Of a stretch of DNA of 64,000 bases, positions 11,701 through 23,284 are shown in pieces (position 1 is the first letter of the stretch; every line of letters starts with the position of its first letter). The notes below the pieces were generated by a model, which did no database searches, was not told the origin of the DNA, and saw only the letters and a program-made list of their open reading frames with translations. Position numbers and translations under genes: made by a program. Source of the DNA: Zeugodacus cucurbitae (taxonomy: Eukaryota > Arthropoda > Insecta > Diptera > Tephritidae); NCBI RefSeq assembly GCF_028554725.1, contig NC_071667.1, positions 70,003,501 through 70,067,500 on the forward strand, read 5' to 3'.

Positions 11701-12810
11701 TTGGGTACCTTTGTAAAGAGAAGTGGAGCTCAAGTTCGTGGGCTAAATTTTATCTATATATTTACATTAAAAAATTTACTGTATTTGTTGTTCAATATGA
11801 GCGTTGTCATTCCGAAGAAACTTGATTTCATCTTAGTAGCCAAATAAAATTAATTTAATCTCTTTCTAAGATCAATGCAAAATCTTTATATGTAATTCAA
11901 AGTTCGTAGTTTTCTTCAAATTTGTTGTGTTTCTCTAGTTGTCGGATAGTATTATAAAAGTGCTTAAGAAGTATCCGAGTCCTAAATAATATTACCAAAA
12001 TTATTGTTTACATTTAACTGATATATTTCTTATCTTAAAAAAACCAAAATTAATTAAAATATTTTTTTCCTCCCAGCGAAATACCGACGATAGCACGCAT
12101 CGGGGACACCAATCTTATGGAAGCGAAACGTTTTGGACCACAATTATTCGGCATAAAAACTATATATGCACATCCACAATATGACGGCGTGACCTATTAC
12201 AATGACATTGCGCTTTTGTTGCTGAACGCAAGTGTTGAGTAAGCAATCCATATATATATATTCATATAGAAATGATTTGAAAAAATAGTTCCCCTCTATA
12301 AATAGATTCACCGAGTTTGTACGCCCTATTCGATTGTGGACACGCCCTTATCTACCATTATCCACTGCTTTCGCAATGGGCTACGGAGCGACCTCATTTG
12401 CGCGTGCGCCCACCAATCGACTCACGGACTTCAATCTGACGATTGTGGAGAACGATGACTGCAATCAGCGCCTGCCACAGCTGGACGAAGTGCCGCGTGG
12501 CATAATCGAGAGCCAAGTTTGTGCGCAAGATTTTGTGATGCAACGCGATACTTGTCAGGTGAGGTCCAATATGTTTTTAGATAATCAACAAATATATATT
12601 TCAATTCTATATCTGCTGTAGGGCGATTCCGGCGGTCCGCTGCAATACAATATTAGAGGAAGGCGACGCAGAAAGCGTATACACTATCATTTGATCGGCA
12701 TCACTTCGTTCGGTTTGCTTTGCCGCAGTCAAAATCCGGGTGTCTACACGCGCATATATTCATTTCTGGACTGGATTGAGAGCACGGTTTGGAGCAGTTA
12801 TGAGCACTAG
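8730..12810 (+). CDS. Secreted trypsin-like serine protease, snake-related, CLIP domain lost, 467 aa
   Basis: Six exons: 8730-9303, 9381-9496, 11034-11143, 12077-12238, 12306-12558 and 12622-12810; 1404 nt with frames closing. A signal peptide occupies residues 1 to about 21. Residues 22-188 are a charged Glu/Arg/Asn/Gln-rich stretch without cysteines, where the two neighbouring paralogues carry a CLIP domain. Cys189 is probably the linker cysteine that stays bonded to the protease domain. Catalytic triad: His261 (TAAHC), Asp310 (YYNDIAL), Ser408 (GDSGGP). Asp402, six before the serine, predicts cleavage after Arg/Lys. The residues aligned with the usual IVGG activation site read FDGRV (216-220), so activation is unusual or the protein is non-standard. 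The intron that splits the GYGHT..FG region in the paralogues is missing here. A likely haemolymph cascade protease; the physiological substrate is unknown. Confidence 0.85.
9884..10440. repeat. Dispersed repeat copy 1 inside protease intron 2
   Basis: This segment of the 9497-11033 intron is similar along most of its length to 29326-29942. Shared blocks include CTTCGCACG near the left end, ATTTCTAATATTTTGTT, ACTCGACTCTCAA, and a right end reading TTTTTGAGTTTATTCATTAC. Copy 2 has small insertions and deletions relative to it. No terminal inverted repeat or coding capacity is visible, so I cannot classify it. Confidence 0.75.
11144..12076 (+). other. Intron 3 of the first serine protease gene
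   Basis: A 933 bp intron with GTGAG donor and CCCAG acceptor. Open frames inside it (11270-11479 and 11628-11825) have no recognisable features and are taken as chance. Confidence 0.6.
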
Positions 12811-12951
12811 GTTATTAAACGGAATTTATAGTTATAGAAACATAATTTTATAGATTTAATTATAAATAAATTATAAAAACTGCAAATATTTAATACAAAA
12901 TACAAAATTTTGAAAAATACAAAAAATTTCAAAATAAAAAATGTTGGGGGT
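12811..12951. other. Shared 3' intergenic space of convergent protease genes
   Basis: Only 141 bases separate the stop codons of the convergent genes. A plus-strand AATAAA lies at 12865-12870, and AT-rich T-runs could act for the minus-strand gene, so the two 3' UTRs probably overlap. Confidence 0.5.
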
Positions 12952-14759
12952 TTATTTCGGCCACACAATCGGCTCGATCCAGTGTAGATACTTGGACACC
13001 CTTGTATAAACGCCGGGCGCTTCCGTAGCACAACCCAAGCCAAATGATGTTATACCCACCACATAGGGTATATGTATGCTCTTCAATATCAGCGGTCCAC
13101 CAGAGTCACCCTATAACAGTACAATTATAAAATCAATTAATATTCTAAAATTACATAAATAGCGTTTCGGAACCAACTCACCTGGCAGGTGTCACGTCCA
13201 AATTGCTGATCCTGCGCACAAAATTGTGTATCCATTAAACCTGTAGGTAACTCCACGGAATCATTGTAAAAGTTTTGACACGTCTTACTGCTTACGACCA
13301 GTAAATAGGCCTTTAAAAGATCATCGGAAGATCTACCACCTGGAAGACAGAAAAAGAAGAAGAAGAACTTATTATGCATATTAGAAGTAAGTAGAGAGAT
13401 TCTTGTAGCTATAAAGAAGCCAAGCAAAAGATAGAATACTTGAAGGTAATGAACCTAACCGACTTACCAAAAAGCGTGTGACCATAACCAATTGCAGTAA
13501 TATTTTCGTTGTCCAACAGCGTGTTTTCGCCCAGACAAGCTGGTGTAAAATTTCTTTGAAAATAATTTAAAAATATTTTTTTCATTATTAAATTTATATC
13601 AATACACACACACGCAACCCACCGTATCGGCTCTTTTAATTTGAGCAGCGCAATGTCATTGTAGGCCTTCTTCGTATCATAATCCGGATGTATTAAAACA
13701 TCGGCAATTTGATACCTTTTCACCGTGTAGTCAGAGAGACTACCGCCACCTGGTAACACTACCGAAGGCGTGGCGCTGAAATGAAGAAAGAAATTATTTT
13801 ATTGAAGTGATTTATAATTATCATTACATACCCTCCAATCCGTGCACAATGTGCTGCCGTTAATACAAAATTGGGTGCAATCAGAACACCTCCACATTTG
13901 AACTCATAGAGATCAGCCAACATTGTCTCGAAACCCAAAGCGACCTATAGGTGAATAAATGCATTAGTAGTTTTTAATAAATATTATCTATGTTTTTACT
14001 TACCATATATGGAAATTCATTAGGTTGAGTACTGAGCCCGCCAACCATTTGATTGACCATTGGATAATAAGTCGAACAAGCTAAGAGAAGTAATATTTTG
14101 GTTATTATAGATTTATATATCGCACATAAAATCTAAAACCATCAACTCGAGATCAAAAGAACTGGAGAAATTACCTTTCTTCAACAATATTTATTTCTTT
14201 AAGGTACTGTTGAAAATCCCTTTCGAAAATTAATAATCTATCTCAACATAGCAAATGTCGACTGTTTTGAAAGCAAAACGCAGTAAACTGAATAATTCTA
14301 CAATCCTAAGCCTTTCCGCCATTAAATTTATGAGAACTAAAACTTAAAGTTTGGAAAAATTGGTACACCTAGAAAATATTTCAATATCTATCCAAACTAC
14401 TAGAACTTAAAATTTTCAAAAATATCTAATGACCAACCTAAATACCTCTAGTCGTTGCATATTCCTTGGGAACCTCACGACAACAGACGAATTGTTCGAA
14501 GCGTTCGAAATAACAGGTTTTCACACGTTCTCTGGAATCCAACGCACTTGGACAGTATCTGATATTTCGGCACATGCCTTGCTCGCCATCCGACAGCGTA
14601 CATTCGCTTTCGAAATCATCGATATCGGGAAATATGATGCGATCCGGCATTTGTGCTGAAATGGATGTTTGTTTTTAAGCCTCTATATTAAGAATTTTTA
14701 AGTAAGTAACCTAATGTTGTAGCACAAAATGCTAACAGTAAAAGCATTTTTAAACGCAT
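12952..14759 (-). CDS. CLIP-domain serine protease, snake/Hayan-like, 334 aa
   Basis: Eight exons in transcript order: 14711-14759, 14446-14655, 14004-14080, 13832-13944, 13623-13775, 13468-13553, 13182-13339 and 12952-13110; 1005 nt, all phases consistent. The signal peptide is residues 1-17. The CLIP domain has six cysteines at 35, 45, 51, 64, 74 and 75 (last pair FVCC), with linker Cys88. The activation motif is MVGG at 98-101. Triad: His144, Asp190, Ser285; S1 base Asp279 predicts trypsin-like specificity. This is the architecture of haemolymph proteases that activate each other upstream of Toll/Spaetzle and prophenoloxidase. The residue before MVGG is Gln rather than Arg/Lys; non-basic sites also occur in the CLIP-C group, and this supports assignment there. 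It is a tandem paralogue of the 16675-18391 gene, with the same intron positions. Confidence 0.92.
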
Positions 14760-16674
14760 TTTAAGATTTCTTCATGAATTATGAGTAATTAATTCAGAAA
14801 AATTTAAAATTATTTGAATACGGTGCAACTATTGGATGACACAATTTCATTGAGACTGAGCAAGCTTATGAAGCTAAAGCATTGCGCTACCATTTCGAAT
14901 ATGAGATAAGAATAATAAAATCCCGACTTAATTATAAACAAAATTTAATTGTTACAAATAAATTAACATATTCTTACGTACATACATTATATTTATAGAT
15001 ATGTTCGGGCTTTGTTATTAGCTCATCTGCGTTATCAGTATAGTATCGAGTACATATGTACAAATGTATATGTATATAAGTATATATATTTGGAAATTTG
15101 TACAGTGTTTAAAAATAGTGTTTAAATATGTGTATGAGGCAATGCTTCACACTAGTAACGGTAAAAATATGTTCATATATACTCAGGTTTCACCACTTAT
15201 TGTATCAAAGGAGAAATCTTTTCCAATACCATTGCAAATATCCTTGTTGCCATATAATTTGAAAAGGAAAGTTGTTGTCCTGCGCTTAAAGCTTTTAGTA
15301 AGCCTTCAAAGCCAAGTCATAAACCTAAAGTCTAAATGTGGATGTCAAAAATGTGGCAATCCGAAAAGCTCACACACATAGTGTTGATGAATCCACAAAT
15401 CCACAGCGGTCTTATAACTGCGCCAATATTAGTAAATTATTATATCAATGTAGTTGTGTGTTTCATAACCCTATGGCGAATTCAGTAGTGTCGAGAGCTA
15501 TTAGTCAACAGTGAAATAGTTACACCATTAGAGATGAATTGAAATGTCTTTCGGAGTACTTTTGCTAACGATAACCAAACATATGCCATGCATGAATGAC
15601 GGGAGGTAGGGAACAACATTATCCAATGAGAAAGGCGACAGTTCTCGAAATCAACGAATTCACAGTATTTTCCTAGTCGAAAAGAATCGGTTACAAAGAA
15701 TGGGCGCCTTACTGAAATTTCTACAAAAAAAAATATGTCAATGTAATTTGGAAATACTTAATGTAGAGAGGTTATATTTTACAAATAGATCGATAGACCG
15801 ATTGAACTTTCACTATTTCTCATAGAATAAACATATTTTATTATGTCAGACTAGGATTAGTTCTTTGAACTATAAGTGGAGTATCTTAATATTATCGGGA
15901 CTCCAGTTCTGGTAGAAGAATACCTCGCTTCGAAAATTGATCTACAAATATTTTAAAAGTTATAACAGAAACATTTCCAGTATATCATCCGAAAGATGTC
16001 CCTAATTTTGACTGAAGTAAAAGGTAATATGTACCAAGTAGCTAACCGGGTATTCACAATAATTTGAGTAAAATAGTGGGAATAAAATTAATGGAATTAT
16101 GCACCTCAGATGGAATGGTCAATGAGATCATCAATTATATGAAGTTTGCAATTTTTTACGGAGTATTTCCTACAAAATAAATTATGATAAATACATTAAA
16201 GCATCTTCTCATTTCATAATAAAAATACTTATCTGATATACAAAGCAAGCTGAGTCCATTAAAATGAACTATGTTGTTGTGACGTATAAATTACTGTTGT
16301 TAGCTGCGGGGATTTACAAAATGTGAAAAACAAAAAACACAATAAAATAACTTAAGTGCGGTCACTTGTTATAGATTGACCTGCTTGATAACACCAATGA
16401 GTTGTAAATGAGTAATTGATTACTATAATAGTGTTGGTAAATAAACAAGAATTAAGGGGGAAAGGCATTTAATAAAATTGAAGAATAATAGAAAATAATA
16501 ATAATAAAATATTATTGTTATAATTTTTTTTTAAATATATTCATATTTATCACAATTATCACATAAAAATTAAGTCGGTTTATTTCATTAATAAAGGTTC
16601 ACAGCAACAAAGTAAAATTTCTAATTATATTTCTAATAAACTATCGAACTCCACTTCTATGTTAATTTTAATGC
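14760..16674. other. Intergenic region between the two minus-strand CLIP proteases
   Basis: About 1.9 kb. A minus-strand TCAGTC initiator-like sequence (14853-14858) may mark the start of transcription of the 12952-14759 gene. The open frame at 15064-15381 has no domain and begins in a TA-rich repeat. I see no further feature. Confidence 0.4.
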
Positions 16675-18391
16675 CTAATTCTTTCGAATAAAATGTGGCC
16701 ACAAGATGGGCTCAATCCAATCCAAATATTTTGCAACATTTGTATAAATACCCGGCGCTTCTGTGGCGCAACCCAGCCCAAACGAAGTCACGCCAATCAC
16801 AAATGATGCTGGTCTATTGAAGTTAATTCTGTTTACAACCAGTGGACCGCCCGAATCGCCCTTTAGTACGTATAATGAGAAAGGTCTTCATTATAAATTC
16901 TATAAAATGAACAAAATGCGTCGCTTACTTGACAGGTGTCTCTATTGAATTGCAAATCTTTTGCACACAAGTGTGTATCCAACAGACCATTTGGCAGCGC
17001 ATCCTCATCGGTGAAATAGGATTTGCAGAGCAGTGTTTCAATGGTTTGCAAATAAGCCTTGAGAAGCTGATCGGATGGTCTACCACCTGAAGAAATCATG
17101 AAGTTGGTTAAATAAATGCAACCGATTCTTAAAGATAAATATCGCTTACCAAAAACGGTATGACCATAACCAACAGCGGTCGCATTTTGACTTATTAACG
17201 GTAAATGATCGCCAATGCAAGCGGGTTCGGTCTCATGTCTAAGCAGCAATTATTTATATAATTTAATATTTATTTAAAAAAAATATACCATTAAGTGTAC
17301 TCACGGCACTTGTGTCAGTTTGATGAGTGCTATGTCATTGTACGATATATGCGGCTCATATTTGGGATGTATAATAATATTTGCGATGGGCGTCGGCGGG
17401 AATCTGGTAGAAGTCAATTTGACACCACCTGCAAGAACTACAGCCGGTTCTTCGCTGTGATAATATAAGTATTGAGTATCATAAATATTGTTTATATAAT
17501 ATATATGAAGGTTACAACTCACCCACCGACGCTGGCACAATGCGCAGCGGTTAGAACCCAATCATAGCTGATCAAAGCGCCACCACATTTGTATTCATAC
17601 TCATTTGGTTTTGTGGTATTCCAGCCAAGAGCGACCTGAAATTATAAAGTGTGAACCGAATCTTATATATCCTAGAACAATTGTCAAGCTTTCACTAATT
17701 CCTTAAACTTCTTTTGTCTATTACACTTTTTTCAATATTTTGACCAGTTGGTGTACAGACAAGTCTTTAAAAAATACCTAAAATCTGGTCTTCATGTTCT
17801 ACAAATTTGTTTTCGTGCTTACCATATAAGGAAATTCATTAGGTGCCGTTGCCAAACCATTGATTACTTCATCACGTGGAAAATAGTATTCGGAGCAAGC
17901 TAAATTCGTAAAGAAACTCTTTAAAAAATTCCATAACAGAGTGGGGTCATATAACAATGCTAACCTAATTCCGATGGTCGTGGTTCTCGACAACACACGA
18001 ACTGCTCTGTGCCTTCAAAATAACACGTTTTGGGTCTCTCATTTTTCTCCGCCACAGCAGTACCGCAGTCCATCAATTTTCGGCAGACGCCCTTTTGGCC
18101 ATTCGGTAAAGTGCAATTGCTGTCGAAGCTGTGATCTCTGGGAAATGTTATCATTCCCGGAATTGGAACTATAAAAAATGTGTAAAATTTAATTTAATTA
18201 ATAACTGTCTTTTTTACAACTATAAGGCTCAGAGATTTTACGATACACAAAACTGTATCTCATTCAGCATTATATTCACTGTAAATAAGTAAACATTTTC
18301 TAAAATATATGCTAAACTCTAACTTCTTTCTAAACTCACTTTTTGCCACTGCTGCAGCACACATTAAAATAAACACCACAATTTTAAACAT
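16675..18391 (-). CDS. CLIP-domain serine protease, snake/Hayan-like, 342 aa
   Basis: Eight exons in transcript order: 18340-18391, 17965-18168, 17823-17899, 17523-17635, 17305-17454, 17150-17238, 16929-17086 and 16675-16860; 1029 nt with consistent phases. The signal peptide is residues 1-16. CLIP cysteines are at 36, 46, 52, 66, 76 and 77, with linker Cys87. The activation motif VING (97-100) is preceded by Glu96, an unusual P1 residue. Triad: His143, Asp189, Ser284, with Asp278 at the base of the S1 pocket. The exon lengths 77, 113 and 158 are identical to those of the neighbouring gene, proving a recent common origin. Expected to be a secreted zymogen in a Toll or melanization cascade; the exact step cannot be read from sequence. 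The final residues are basic (HFIRKN). Confidence 0.92.
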
Positions 18392-18521
18392 TTCAAATGC
18401 GCCTTAAATCTGTTTCTGTTTATTAAGAAGTTACGTATCCAACGGTGTCAACAAACGCAGCCCTTTTCATCAACACGTTCTAAACGCAACTGTGAAAGCA
18501 ATGCCTTAATAACAGCTCTTA

Positions 18522-19448
18522 AAGGGTGATTTTTTAAGAGCTTGATAACTTTTTAAAAAAAAAAACGCATAAAATTTGCTCATCGGTTCTTTATTTGAAA
18601 CGTTAGATTGGTTCATGACATTTACTTTTTGAAGATAATTTCATTTAAATGTTGACCGCGGCTGCGTCTTAGGTGGTCCATTCGGAAAGTCCAATTTTGG
18701 GCAACTTTTTCGAGCATTTCGGCCGGAATAGCCCGAATTTCTTCGGAAATGTTGTCTTCCAAAGCTGGAATAGTTGCTGGCATATTTCTGTAGACTTTAG
18801 ACTTGACGTAGCCCCACAAAAAATAGTCTAAAGGCGTTAAATCGCATGATCTTGGTGGCCAACTTACGGATCCATTTCTTGAGATGAATTGTTCTCCGAA
18901 GTTTTCCCTCAAAATGGCCATAGAATCGCGAGCTGTGTGGCATGTAGCGCCATCTTGTTGAAACCACATGTCAACCAAGTTCAGTTCTTCCATTTTTGGC
19001 AACAAAAAGTTTGTTAGCATCGAACGATAGCGATCGTCATTCACCGTAACGTTGCGTCCAACAGCATCTTTGAAAAAATACGGTCCAATGATTCCACCAG
19101 CGTACAAACCACACCAAACAGTGCATTTTTCGGGATGCATGGGCAGTTCTTGAACGGCTTCTGGTTGCTCTTCACCCCAAATGCGGCAATTTTGCTTATT
19201 TACGTAGCCATTCAACCAGAAATGAGCCTCATCGCTGAACAAAATTTGTCGATAAAAAACATTTCGAACCGAACACTGATTTTGGTAATAAAATTCAATG
19301 ATTTGCAAGCGTTGCTCGTTAGTAAGTCTATTCATGATGAAATGTCAAAGCATACTGAGCATCTTTCTCTTTGACACCATGTCTGAAATCCCACGTGATC
19401 TGTCAAATACTAATGCATGAAAATCCTAACCTCAAAAAAATCACCCGT
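18522..19448 (-). mobile_element. rosa-type (DD41D) mariner element, internally deleted, 927 bp
   Basis: The ends share the terminal inverted repeat GGGTGATTTTTT (left from 18524, right mirrored up to 19446) and are flanked by TA at 18520-18521 and 19449-19450, the mariner target duplication. The transposase frame runs on the minus strand. A full element would be several hundred bases longer; the missing part lies within the N-terminal half of the gene. It inserted upstream of the protease gene that starts at 18391. Confidence 0.85.
18622..19335 (-). pseudogene. rosa-like mariner transposase with internal deletion, 237 aa
   Basis: One open frame from ATG to stop. It starts with a helix-turn-helix segment (MNRLTNEQRLQIIEFYYQN) that jumps abruptly at about residue 25 to the catalytic core (FSDEAHFWLNG). 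Relative to the usual length of about 345 residues, roughly 100-120 residues are missing, including most of the DNA-binding region. The catalytic residues are all present: Asp in FSDEAHF, Asp in FQQDGATCH, and Asp in LTPLDYF. The last two are separated by 41 residues, which defines the DD41D (rosa) group of IS630-Tc1-mariner. No stop or frameshift interrupts the remaining frame, suggesting a relatively young deletion derivative. It should be unable to bind its ends properly. Confidence 0.85.
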
Positions 19449-20880
19449 TATTTCTCCGGTCAACATTCCAGCTGCACGTTTTTTGTTATTCCCCGTCGGC
19501 AAAAAAAAAAAATCGGCTGATGTTCGCGAAAAATACAATGTACTGTTTAGAACGCATCTTCTTTTCTTCATTTTTACGAAAAGCTTCACTGAAACTTGAA
19601 CTTGGCTTGAAACTTGAGCAAAGCTAGCTAGTAGCTTTCAATATTCAAGTATTTGCCCTGACGTTTCCGATTATGTATAAATAAATGCCAGCTTTTCAGT
19701 AAAGCTTTACCTCCGTATGTTTCCGAAACAATGTAGCAACATGTTTCTGAAGTTCAGCAACATTGAATATTACTTGTAGATTTAAGTAATTGACCAATAA
19801 GTTATATATATTTACGATGAACCTCTGTTGAAAAGAAATGTATGAATGGTTGTATGGTTTTAGTAAAATTTCTATCCCATAAGAGAGCGGGAAATTTCTT
19901 CAGAATTGTTCGCGGTCCAAATATGGAAATACTCATAGTCGTTAAGCCAAAAATATAACTCTCTTAATATAGTGTAACGATAAAATTATTATAATTATGA
20001 TAATTACTCTCCGATTTAAGTTTTTTATGGTAAAATGTCGAAAATTTGAAAATAAATGGCAAAGACTCTCTGTAAAATCCAACGTTCCAAATATCATCCA
20101 ATTTCATACCTTCAAGTTCTTGGAACAACAAATCGTTTAGCATGATCCTGATGAGTCATCTCCAAAGCGATTCGAAGCAATGATAACATGATTCTATAAT
20201 CCGTATCCAATCTCTGAAGAAGGAGGAGTTTGCGCAAGATCTGTATTAAGTTGGTACATAAAATATTGAGAAATTGAGCTGGACGACGATGTCTTGCAAG
20301 CACACTTTATGACGTTGGAGATTGTCGTGATTATAGCAGTCGCACGAACTTGTAGTGAATTTTCTGAGCCACATTTGATAGCAATTTCAAAGTTAAGCTT
20401 GGAATATTTCTAAACATGTTTGAATTCAATCGAACTGATTTTGTTCCGCAGAGATCTGATGCTAACTTTCTTCCAGAATTGGAGCGGATTAAAGTGTATG
20501 ACCAAAGTGAAACCATTACGAAACACCCTGTATAAAACCTGGTACTGTATGTATGTATAATTGTATTTAGTATTTTAAATGTATCCAGGAAGAGAAAGAA
20601 TAAGCTACATGTTAAATAAATTAAGTTAGGTCTTTTAGAAACGTATGCCTTCGTATCTGTTTTTTTTTTTTTTTTTGAAACAATTACATATATTCTATGG
20701 AATATTGTTTATATGTTTGTTGAATGGGTAATCCCAAACTAATTTTGAATCAACTGATAAGAGAAATAATCAAATTGTTATCAAAAACCAAAATAATATG
20801 GATGAAAGCTATTCTTAAAATATATATGTACATACATATGACTTATATATATACTATAATAAAAGTACAAATCTGCTAAA
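19449..20880. other. Intergenic region upstream of attacin
   Basis: AT-rich. The stretch 20030-20530 is somewhat more complex and ends in ACGAAACACCCTGTATAA, a string often seen at old transposon ends, but I cannot identify an element. A GGGTAATCCC sequence at 20726-20735 resembles a kappa-B half-site pair. Confidence 0.35.
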
Positions 20881-20887
20881 AGCGTGT

Positions 20888-21050
20888 GATAAGAATTCGC
20901 GTGAATCCCCACTCTTATGACTAGATGTTTGCTGCGAAAAAATCACTGTATATTTATATGCTCATAAAGACCAAGAACAATTGGGGCTTAGCTCTTATCA
21001 CTTGAGTTTGAGTTCTGGTATATAAAGCTTGCTACAATCAACACAATTCG
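20888..21050 (+). promoter_or_regulatory. Attacin promoter with GATA, kappa-B-like and TATA elements
   Basis: TATATAAA at 21019-21026 lies about 65 bases before the ATG at 21092, and transcription should start near 21050. Upstream, GTGAATCCCC (20901-20910; GGGGATTCAC on the other strand) is one base off the fly kappa-B consensus GGGRAHYYYY, and it is closely preceded by GATAAG (20888-20893). A second, inverted GATA site CTTATC is at 20994-20999. Adjacent GATA and kappa-B sites are the known layout of Imd/Toll-driven antimicrobial peptide promoters in flies. Binding itself is inferred. Confidence 0.65.
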
Positions 21051-21091
21051 ACAATCACAAAGTACACTTCAAACAAACCACACAAGACAAA

Positions 21092-21787
21092 ATGCAGCAT
21101 CATAACTTCAGCTTCTTCTTGCTTGGATTACTCGTTTGCAGCGCTGCTGCACAGTTTTCCGGCACTTTAGGCTCGAATCCCAGAGGTGGCAATGACTTCA
21201 ATCTCAACTTAGCAAGATCTTTTGGTAATCAACGCACCAATGCGGGCGGCGGCGTGTTTGCAAACGGTAATACGCTTGGCGGACCAGTGACAACGGGCGG
21301 CTTTTTGGCAGCAAATAGGTGAGTTCACACAGAAGAATACATAATAATTTCCTAACTCTATTAATAAAAATATCTCTTTCGTACTAGAAATGGTCACGGC
21401 GCTGGTTTGGAATACTCGAAGACACCCGGTTTCGGCTCAACCTTCTCGCAGAACGCACACGCCACCATACTGGAACGCAATAATCACAATTTGGGCGCGA
21501 ATGCCTTCCACAGTCGCACAAATATGGATAATGGTTTTAAATTCAATAAATTTGGCGGCGCTGTGACTTACGATCATGCCAATGGTCACTCGGCTTCGTT
21601 GGGTGCTTCACGCATACCACAGCTCAACATGAATACCGTTGACTTGGCGGGCAAGGCGAATTTATGGCGCTCACGGGATAGAAGTAGCACGCTCGATCTC
21701 ACCGGCGGCGTCTCGCGAAACTTTGGCGGTCCTTTTGAAAACAAATGGAATAAGAATATTGGTTTGGGCCTCACGCATAGATTCTGA
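21092..21787 (+). CDS. Att: Attacin antimicrobial protein, 208 aa
   Basis: Two exons, 21092-21318 and 21388-21787, joined by a 69 bp GT-AG intron; 627 nt. The signal peptide is residues 1 to about 20 (MQHHNFSFFLLGLL...). The mature protein begins near QFSGTLGSN and is Gly/Asn-rich. It shows the attacin N-domain features (FANGNTLGGPVTTGG) and two glycine-rich G domains, the last ending ANLWRSRDRSSTLDLTGG and GLGLTHRF. Attacins are secreted by fat body and haemocytes and act on the outer membrane of Gram-negative bacteria. No long propeptide with a furin site is visible between signal and mature part. The length matches the family. An AATAAA occurs at 21843-21848. Upstream GATA and kappa-B-like sites agree with immune induction. 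The next host gene upstream is a CLIP protease. Confidence 0.95.
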
Positions 21788-23284
21788 AGTGTTTAAATTC
21801 ACTTATTTGTAGTATTTATATTAGTATAAAAAATAATATGAGAATAAATAAAGCCTAAACATTTAGAATAAATTAAAGTATTTCTTGTTAGTCTATTTCA
21901 TTAGAGTGATTGATATATAGTATAATATGAAATTACTTGAAGTTCTGTGATGGACAACTTTTTGCAAACTTGATTTTTATAACTCATATATTGGCATTTA
22001 ATGTCTCAATTCCAAGATTGCTGAGATACCGTATTTTGCCATTTTAAATAGGCTTAATGCGAATCACAATTTTTTATTCGAATTGTATATAATTCTTTAA
22101 TTTATAGTGAAAGACCAAATATATGTATGCTGAGCTTACCATTACCAAGAACCACTTGTTGCAAAGTGTTCTCTCCTTTTCATCAGTTAAAGGTTGTGAA
22201 AGAGAAAAATTCCCTTTTTATCTCAGAAATTGTCAGAGAATTTGACGAAGCAACAGCACTTCAATCTAATATCGTACAAAATTATTTCTTGCTCACTGGC
22301 GGGTAAGCTTTTATTATGAGGGGTTGTTTTTCACCAAACATTTAGCAGCGTACGCCTCTGAAGCTTTAACACCTCAGATAAATGAGCTCAAAGAAAATTT
22401 TGCTAACTTTTACTTCATTGTTTCATTAGAATAATAAGCTTATATTCTTATGTGAATATACTGAACTGTATCCCTTTAAGGTGTATACAATTATAGTTAT
22501 ATCAATAAAATAAATTGAACGGTAAACATTTAGGTGTATTAGTTAACTTTTTATACCAAATCTAAGCTAAAAGCTAAATATGAAAAGCTCAATGTAAAAA
22601 CAACATATTTCGTAATTTTGTATCGTATTTGATATGAACGTAATTAAACTATGTTGCTATAAATATTATAGCACAGTAAATACGATAAAAATTCTGAAGT
22701 GAGTAATACTTAACGTAAATTCAATAACTAATAAATTTTACTATAAAATTGTATATTCAAAAACAAAAAGCTGGGCTTTATTCCTCTAGACCGTATGTTA
22801 TATTAATGTAACGAAAATTCTAGCAATATTAGAGCGCTTTATACGTCTAACAATACAAAATCGAATAAGAAATCGAGCATAATAAACATACATATAAGTG
22901 TGACATTTTCAAAATATCGATTTTTTTGTTTTTTGCTTATTCGATTTTGCTTAACACTTTCAAAAATATCCTAAGAAAGCGGTAAGGTCGTATCTTGAAT
23001 AGTTTTTGAATGGCATTGTTCTAAAGAGCGAACACTCGTAGGCATAAGGCGCCATAGTCGAAGCTTTCATCGCGTTTTTCTCGAAACGACATTTCTCAGA
23101 ACTGCTGACATCATAACTCACCTAGATATTTACTATACAATGACATACGACCTTTTTGAAAAAATTTCAATTTGGCATTTAAAAAAACTACCATTTGTTT
23201 TTACCTAAAAAAAACAACAACATTTTTTCAGAACCATTTTGTTAATTTCGTTGATAAAAATGTCCAAATAACCTTCTAATTTTC
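21788..23284. other. Intergenic region downstream of attacin
   Basis: AT-rich 3' flank with the attacin polyadenylation hexamer at 21843-21848. I see no gene, RNA gene or clear repeat. Confidence 0.4.

Noticed and set aside
15064..15381. 105-codon frame between the CLIP proteases
   Set aside because: Starts in a TA repeat and shows no family motif.
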